A DNA stretch of 64,000 nt from Ditylenchus dipsaci (lineage: Eukaryota > Nematoda > Chromadorea > Rhabditida > Anguinidae). Positions 58,701 through 64,000 of the stretch are shown in pieces (within the stretch, counting starts at the first letter, position 1; each line of letters opens with the position of its first letter). Under the pieces are notes generated by a model. It did not search any database, was not told the DNA's origin, and worked only from the letters and a program-made list of their open reading frames with translations. The stretch covers positions 56,001 to 120,000 of the forward strand of contig SADC01000290.1 of NCBI GenBank assembly GCA_004194705.1, in the 5' to 3' direction. The translations under genes were made by a program, and so were the position numbers.

Positions 58701-61700
58701 CCTAAAATGGCTCAAAATAAGGCAAAACGGTAGTTTTTTAGGTTTCCACGTTTTGCCTTATTTTGAGCCATTTTAGGTTTCCAAAGTTCCACCTATCCGT
58801 ATTTCAGTGCTGGGTGGTCCTAAGACAACGATCAATGTGTACTGTCAATTGTCGGGCTAAAATTCGGATGTCATCCAAACATTGACTAAATTTTCGATTG
58901 AATGACTGCTGTTTAAAAAAGCAAATATTCAGTTTTGTAGAACAAGAAAAGCGCTACAAGACTGTATATTCAGTTTCTCTAAAAACAATGATATTTATGC
59001 GATAAGTCGCCAAACATAAAAAATATTTTCTTGTATATTATCAATTGTCCGCAACTGTATATAAGTTAAGATAAATCAAACTAACCTAGAGTCCCGCCTG
59101 CTTACCATAGCAATCATTTCTGCAATTGAAATGGTGAAATGAGCTTTTTGGCATAGTCAACTATATAAAACTTGAGCACTTTTTGAATTGCCGCCTTTTA
59201 ATTTCCTGGTTTTCACGTTTTTCATTATTTTCATTTGAGCTGGCGTTTTTATAACTAAACCCCAAAAACTCTCTGTCAAATTGTAGTCCAGAATCTTGAC
59301 TATCGTTTAAAAAAAAGAAATCACAAAAATGATGGTTTGGCATAGAGTTATAACTCTTTTTTAAGGTTAGGATTCAGAAAATAAGGATCGCAGAAAACAC
59401 GGAACTTCAGTAAATTAAAATGTTTTTTGCGTCGAAAATATATTAAGTCTCATTATTGAATTTTTAATTTTCTTTGTGTTTGGTGTCCAGTTAGAGTATG
59501 TGGTCTTATAGAGTAGGTAGCCAGGTAAGTGGTCAGGTAAGGTAGCTAGCTTGCCAGGTGGATTTTTAAAACATATATCGCTGACAGGCTCTTATTATAG
59601 GTCCCAATAACGGAAAAGCCTAATTGTTTTTGTAGTTACAAGAATTTGACGTTTAAAAATTTGGGCTCAGAAATTGTCCTCAGTCGGCTGAGTAGGGGAA
59701 AATTTCCTCAGACATCAGCTAGGTCAAAAAAATTACCTCAGCCATCAGCCTCAGCCGGCTGATGTCTGAGTTAGGACTCAGCCGGCTGACTTCAGCTACA
59801 ATTAGTTAAACTACAATTAGTTGAAAGACGTTTCCTGCAATTTTGGAGAAGTCTACAAAAAGCTTTGTTACCTCATTTTTCAGCCCAAATTTTATTTTAT
59901 ATGTTGTTAGAAATTTCTAAAAAAATGAGAGTTTTTCCTTTGAGTGTTTGTAAGACAATATCTATTCGATGCAAAATGGACAGCACTTTCATTTTACAGA
60001 AAAAATTCTGCAAATGACACTGAAAAGTGTGAGCAATGGACCTCCAAGATTTTTTTTCACCTTAAAAAACGTCTAGACACGCCGTAAAGAGGCGCCCCAA
60101 AAAATTTCGTTTTTTATAGAAAGCGCTGTCAATTTAACGTTGATTAGTGTTGAAAAATTTGAAAAAAATCAGGCCCTCTTAGAATTTATGGCTAAAAGAA
60201 CAAACAAACTTGCTAAGAAAACTTGATTTATTGATATAAATTATTAGAAAAGTTTAATTTTCAGTTGACATGTGCCTATTCTGGGGTGGTAGTAACTAGG
60301 GTGGGTAATTAGCCGGCTAAAATCTTTTTGGGTAAAATCTCGGGTATTTACCCGGGTATTTACCCGGTATTTACCCGAAAGGCGGGTAAAATCTTTTTAT
60401 TTCCATAACCAACTTTTATTCGAGAAATCATAACAAATCAATCAAATTCATGCATAAACAATTCAAAATCATCGTTAACAGTGTTAGTTTCCTCGATTTC
60501 TTCAATTTCGCTAATTGCTAATCGCTAATTTCGCAATTTCGAAAGAAACGCTAAAAACGAAAAAAGTGCAGTGAAACGCATAAAAATTGTTATGCTAAGA
60601 CTATAACACTTTCTGGCTTCTGAACTCGCTTTGAGACAAATCAAATTAAAACAAATATTTTTCGACTGATTTTGTAGAATAACACGTGAATAAATATGAA
60701 TAAAACATTTTCCTGCTTTAAGGAGAACTTAAAAAATAGTAGTTTAACTTTTTTTACTTTTACTGGAAATATCACGCTCATATTTATTCGAAGATTTTAT
60801 CCGTGGATAAATCTGTGGATATACCGTATTCTCTCTATTAGTTCCACACTCTCTATTAAACCCACACCCCCAACTTTGAGAACCTGTATCTCAGCTCAGA
60901 GAAAAAATTTAACGAAGCTATTTACTGCATTTTCTTAACTCCCAAGAGCTCTACTGATTACACTTTTTATATTTCGGTTGAGCACCCAAAAATCTCAAGA
61001 TCGACCCCAAGTTTTTCCGATTTTCGGACGATTGAAAAATAATCCCACATGTGGAACTAATAGAGAGAATACGGTATATCCACGGATTTATCCTTAGCTG
61101 CGCAAAAAACCGCGGATTTTATCCGTATCCGCAGATATTTCTATCCGTGATTGTTACTACGGTTTTTATCCGCGGATATTTCTATCCACGGATTTTATCC
61201 GTATCCGCAGATTTTATCCGTTGATTATTGCTACCACCCCTGAGGCCAGATTCGTGCTCACCGTGGTCGATTTATCAGTAAAAGTGTAATTAGAAGAATG
61301 AAATGAAGTCGCCGAAAATGCGTGATTTTCCTTGGTTCCAAGGAACTACAGAAAAAAGTGAAATTTTACAGTTGGGTGTCCTAACTTTTCCCCCAAAAAG
61401 TACCTGTAGTAATTGTGGGGTAATGCACATAAGCAACCACCTTACAGCCAGCCAGCAACCTGAACAGAGGCAATGACAACGGTATTCCTGTGGTGTCTAC
61501 AAAAATTTCAGGACTGCATTTCCACAAGGCTTCCAGGCCTAGCAAATAGCCACCAATCATCTGGAGAATAAGAGTAAATCGGGGATAGTACTTGGCTTCC
61601 AACAACCAGCGATTTCTTAAAATAAATGTAAAATAAACTAACATTCACGAAATTTTCAGCTACTTTAAGAAGATAAAGGACAAGTTTTGTGAGCCTGAGT

Positions 61701-63048
61701 TGATGTTGAAACGAGATTTGACATTGGCCAAGATTTCTGACTCTTCTACATCATAGTCGCCTGTGTATATCACATAATGGAGTTTCTGGCCAGCAAATCT
61801 AGAATTTAAAAAACAAATTTACAGCCCAATAATATTGCGTTAATAACTTAAAACTAAGGTGTGTTGACGTTAAGTACCTTTTGTCCAAATCTGGAAAAAA
61901 TGTACATGACGTACATAACATATGCATACCAGAGTTTCTATATGCGGTAGGCCCCAAAATGTAAAAATATGTCCAAAATCTATTATTTTCACTTTCATTT
62001 GACTTAAAGGAGGGGTGAAAGCTGTTAAGGAAATAGTCTCGACACGAAAGGATTATTACAAGTTTTATGTTTTTAAATGTGGTTTCGTATCCATATTATG
62101 TCGAAAACTTGGTGTTGCGATATCAGACAATCTTTTGCAGAATCAAAAGTTGGATTAGTATCATCAATATCAGAATTTTGGAATTCCTTCGAAAAATTAT
62201 AAGGGTAAGACTAAAAGCATGTTTTCTACACATTTCAGGCTTTTAGAAAATGTTTATAAATTTTATGTACGTTATGTACCTTTTTCCAGGTTTGCACAAA
62301 AGTTACATATCGTCAATAACCCAAAACTAAGTTAACTACAGACATGCAATTAACTATAGCAAATAGCTTGTTTGGTGCAAAACGACTTTTTTGATGCAAA
62401 TCGGCTTTTTGGTGAATTTTTTTTAGTTGTAATTCTTCATTCTCTTTCATTTTCTAATATTATTTTTACTTATTTGTCTACATAGAGAAGCATTGCTATA
62501 AAATTATAATCTAGAAAATAAGAAAAGAATCAAATCTATTGCTTCAAAGCAAAATTCATTTTGCCTGCTGACCAGTCTTTTGTTTGTGGTCCAAGGGGAT
62601 TTCCGGTGCTGAAGGAGGGTAGGTGGCAAGTCTATTTTCAAATGCCAACATTACAGAGTGCTTACAGTGCTGCTTCTTGGCAAGCAGAGATATTCTCCAT
62701 TCCAAAGAGGATTCAGGAATGCTTTTACACGGAAAAAAGTATTTTTGCGCCAAATAAAAGTCTTTTTGAACAAGCTCATTCATGCGCCAAAAATAGGCAT
62801 AAATTAGCTGATAAGATGGTGAGCATACTCTTTTTGCATGGCATAAATAGCTCTCCAAAGAACTCTTTCACCGCCTCCTCCCGCATTGCAATATGGATGG
62901 AAAAGGCAACAGTCTTGGTTTTTCTGTAAAACAAATTCACTTAACAAATAGTTGGGAGAACAATTTACCGCCTAAGTCGAAACCAAAGTGGCAAGCCTAG
63001 TAAGCAGAGAAACAGCTGTGCCATCAAAAAGCATAATAACAGAAACAT
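55774..63048 (-). CDS. alg-11: ALG11 alpha-1,2-mannosyltransferase (10 exons)
   Basis: ALG11 is the ER cytosolic-face enzyme that adds the fourth and fifth mannoses to the dolichol-linked N-glycan precursor. Exons: 63048-62969, 62933-62829, 61798-61664, 61615-61404, 59119-59106, about 58095-57956, 57911-57836, 57200-57039, 56987-56825 and 56102-55774. They total about 472 codons, close to the roughly 490 of human ALG11. Visible blocks, in order: N-terminal hydrophobic anchor; [147 protein letters not shown] and [14 protein letters not shown]. One T appears missing in the T-run before HPYCNAGG (near 62912), one base is off at the exon 9/10 join, and one near 55828 before the C-terminus. Essential function makes real decay unlikely. 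Introns carry several foldbacks. Confidence 0.94.
56634..56808. mobile_element. pogo-like MITE, 175 bp, in ALG11 intron 9
   Basis: It begins CAGTCAAGTCTCGATTTAAC and ends with the mirrored TTAAATCGAGACTTGACTG, with TA on both sides (56632-56633 and 56809-56810). GATTTAACGAAACC-type words are repeated five times near the ends. The insertion is only 15 bp inside the intron from the exon 9 donor (56824). Confidence 0.85.
57230..57550. repeat. array of ACCGGAA(CC)GGAATT words
   Basis: AACCGGAACCGGAATAGGAA at 57238 and CCGGAACCGGAATTCTTAAC near 57530 bracket several further copies. The word is largely self-complementary (TTCCGGTT, GGAATTCC). It lies in ALG11 intron 7 and is non-coding. Confidence 0.55.
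58121..59057. mobile_element. 937-bp TA-flanked foldback in ALG11 intron 5
   Basis: The ends are CAGTTGCGGACAATTGATAA and its mirrored copy, with TA at 58119-58120 and 59058-59059. The arms pair almost perfectly: 58121-58341 plus 58642-58737 against 58738-59057. The left arm has about 300 bp of extra sequence (58342-58641) absent from the right arm. The ends are Tc1/mariner-like. It occupies almost all of the intron between the 14-nt exon and the next exon. Confidence 0.85.
59106..59119 (-). other. alg-11: 14-nt microexon of ALG11
   Basis: On the minus strand a CAATTGCAG acceptor is followed by AAATGATTGCTATG and then a GTAAGC donor. With the single G left over from exon 4 this encodes EMIAM, which fills the expected position after YVHYPTITT (human ALG11 has TDMLSVV there). 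Phase in and out fits the neighbouring exons. Confidence 0.7.
59690..59800. repeat. array of CAGCCGGCTGA words
   Basis: CTCAGTCGGCTGAG, CCTCAGACATCAGC, CTCAGCCGGCTGATGTCTGA and CTCAGCCGGCTGACTTCAGC follow one another. The central CAGCCGGCTG is a perfect palindrome. It lies in ALG11 intron 4. Confidence 0.55.
60295..60400. repeat. array of GGGTATTTACCCGGG words
   Basis: GGGTAAAATC, GGGTATTTACCCGGGTATTT, ACCCGGTATTTACCCG and GGCGGGTAAAATC are tightly repeated. The unit is nearly self-complementary. It lies in ALG11 intron 4. Confidence 0.6.
60795..61240. repeat. ATCCGCGGAT word array, split by a MITE
   Basis: TTATCCGTGGATAAATC precedes the MITE, and a dense run of ATCCACGGATTTATCC, ATCCGTATCCGCAGATATTT and ATCCGCGGATATTTCT words follows to 61240. 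The unit is self-complementary. The MITE at 60832-61076 lies inside it. Confidence 0.65.
60832..61076. mobile_element. 245-bp MITE with TACCGTATTCTCTC ends
   Basis: The perfect terminal repeats are TACCGTATTCTCTCTATTAG and its complement. The interior matches the end-less copy at 826-1040. The insertion splits the ATCCGCGGAT array. Confidence 0.8.
62008..62190. repeat. left half of the TTAA MITE seen at 52545
   Basis: TTAA (62004-62007) is followed by AGGAGGGGTGAAAGCTGTTA and AGTCTCGACACGAAAGGATT. It is collinear with 52545-52730 through the ATATCAGAATTT segment. The right half is absent. It lies in ALG11 intron 2. Confidence 0.7.
62556..62828 (-). other. unexplained open stretch in ALG11 intron 2
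   Basis: The minus strand is open for about 90 codons with mixed, non-repetitive composition (for example [15 protein letters not shown] and [17 protein letters not shown]) immediately downstream of the exon 2 donor. It matches nothing I recognise and is not expected in ALG11. It could be a nested exon, exonised repeat or chance. Confidence 0.25.
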
Positions 63049-64000
63049 TGTTCTAAAACATATGAATGGTTTTTTACAGCAAAACGAACAAAAAAACTTT
63101 TTTTTTTTAATTTTTCACGTCAAATAATTTTTAGAGGTGTACTTTTCTTGTATACAATAAATGAAAAAATATGAAACCGCGAGAATAACTTTGTTGTCAA
63201 GAAAAATAATCACATACATCATCTGCGCAGAATAAAAATTATAAACTAATACTAACTAATAATACATAATGCACTTATAAAAAGATACAGTTGATAAGAT
63301 ACAGAGACCGGGAAAAATATTGGCTGAAGTAAGTATCTCATTAAATCGATGACAGCGTATTAGTCCTTATACGTAATTGTAGCCAAATGGGCACCGAAAA
63401 AAGATTCGTTGAATCGGGACTTTCGTTAAATCAAAGATGGCCTGTATAGAAAACTAACAATTCACACTTGTGCATCAAAATTAAGTCAGAAAAAACAAAA
63501 ATGACTCAAAATAGGAACTTAAAGTCCCGTACAATTCAGAAACATTTAAGTGGTATCGATTATTTTTCGCCTTTGATCGCCTTGATAATGCATATTAGGG
63601 CTTTCTCAATTTATGCTTTTTATATCGTAAAGTCTGCTCAAGTCGCAGGTTTTACAAGTAGCTAGGTATGAAAGCTATCCCTGCAAATAGATAGTTAAAA
63701 TATGATAAATTAAATAAATAAACTTGCATCATGTCGTGTAAATGATCTAATTGCTTGCTGATTTCCACGTATTGATCGTCCAAATCATCTCCTTTTCTTA
63801 AAAAGTTTAAGGTCGTATAAATTAAAAAGAAATACCGTATAATCTTCTAACTTTTACTAAACCGCCATCCTCTAATTCAAAAAACGTGTCTCTGTCATTG
63901 TATTTCGACCTGCTTTTTGTAGACTGCTCTTATTCAAGTTACTACTTATTTTTTGTAGCTAATCTCACTGGCTAATTTGGATAGTAGCTTGTCTGAGAGC
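63049..64000. other. region upstream of ALG11 with a possible exon of another minus-strand gene
   Basis: The minus strand at 63796-63724 reads KGDDLDDQYVEISKQLDHL followed by HDMMQ. It is bounded by a TTTTTAAG acceptor and a GTTTATTT donor-like site, as expected for a coiled-coil exon. At 63975-64000 a second short open stretch reads LSDKLLSK. I do not recognise the protein. A pogo-like right-end remnant is seen near 63388-63450 and a TACCGTATAATC-type end near 63836. Confidence 0.3.

Noticed and set aside
63040..64000. A divergent promoter for ALG11
   Set aside because: The region upstream of the ATG is AT-rich and I see no element I could defend as a promoter or a trans-splice acceptor.

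Overview
The window is animal nuclear DNA, most likely from a nematode. It is AT-rich, and coding exons are split by introns of about 44-60 bases that mostly end in TTTCAG, TTTTAG or TTTAAG. The best lineage clue is a minus-strand receptor at 45.8-47.9 kb with the architecture of the nematode Str chemoreceptor superfamily: a FIYRY-like end of TM3, a WxxFPxDDK loop and a PLITISxxKTYR end of TM7. I cannot name the species.

Layout: 1-289 is the last coding exon of a PIG-N homologue (+). Two tandem plus-strand copies of a TMPPE-like membrane metallophosphoesterase follow (1091-4149 and 6327-11320), with a hAT-like element between them. From 13.8 to 29.8 kb a minus-strand HMBOX-type homeobox gene runs over at least ten exons, with a first intron of about 8.9 kb. 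From 29.8 to 45.8 kb I find no gene, only AT-rich sequence and many foldback elements. The Str-type receptor (-) follows. Next comes a 4.0-kb DNA transposon (48309-52326) with TTAA target duplication and a D-D-E type transposase, and a related-looking 451-bp MITE. The last 8 kb is an ALG11 glycosyltransferase gene (-, 55774-63048) of ten exons, one only 14 nt long.

The genes are ordinary housekeeping or developmental functions and do not form one pathway, although PIG-N (GPI anchor synthesis) and ALG11 (N-glycan precursor synthesis) are both ER glycoconjugate enzymes. The unusual content is the repeats. More than fifteen foldback or inverted-repeat elements are visible, several with exact target duplications (TA, TTAA or 8 bp). 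They include a family with ends like CAGTCAAACCTCGAT that carry iterated subterminal words, foldbacks with tRNA-like B boxes mirrored in both arms, and arrays of short self-complementary words.

Almost every conserved gene needs one or more single-base frame corrections, often near homopolymers. ALG11, the homeobox gene, the receptor, both TMPPE copies and the transposase are all affected. This looks more like small indel errors in the assembly than parallel decay of every gene, so any pseudogene call here is provisional.
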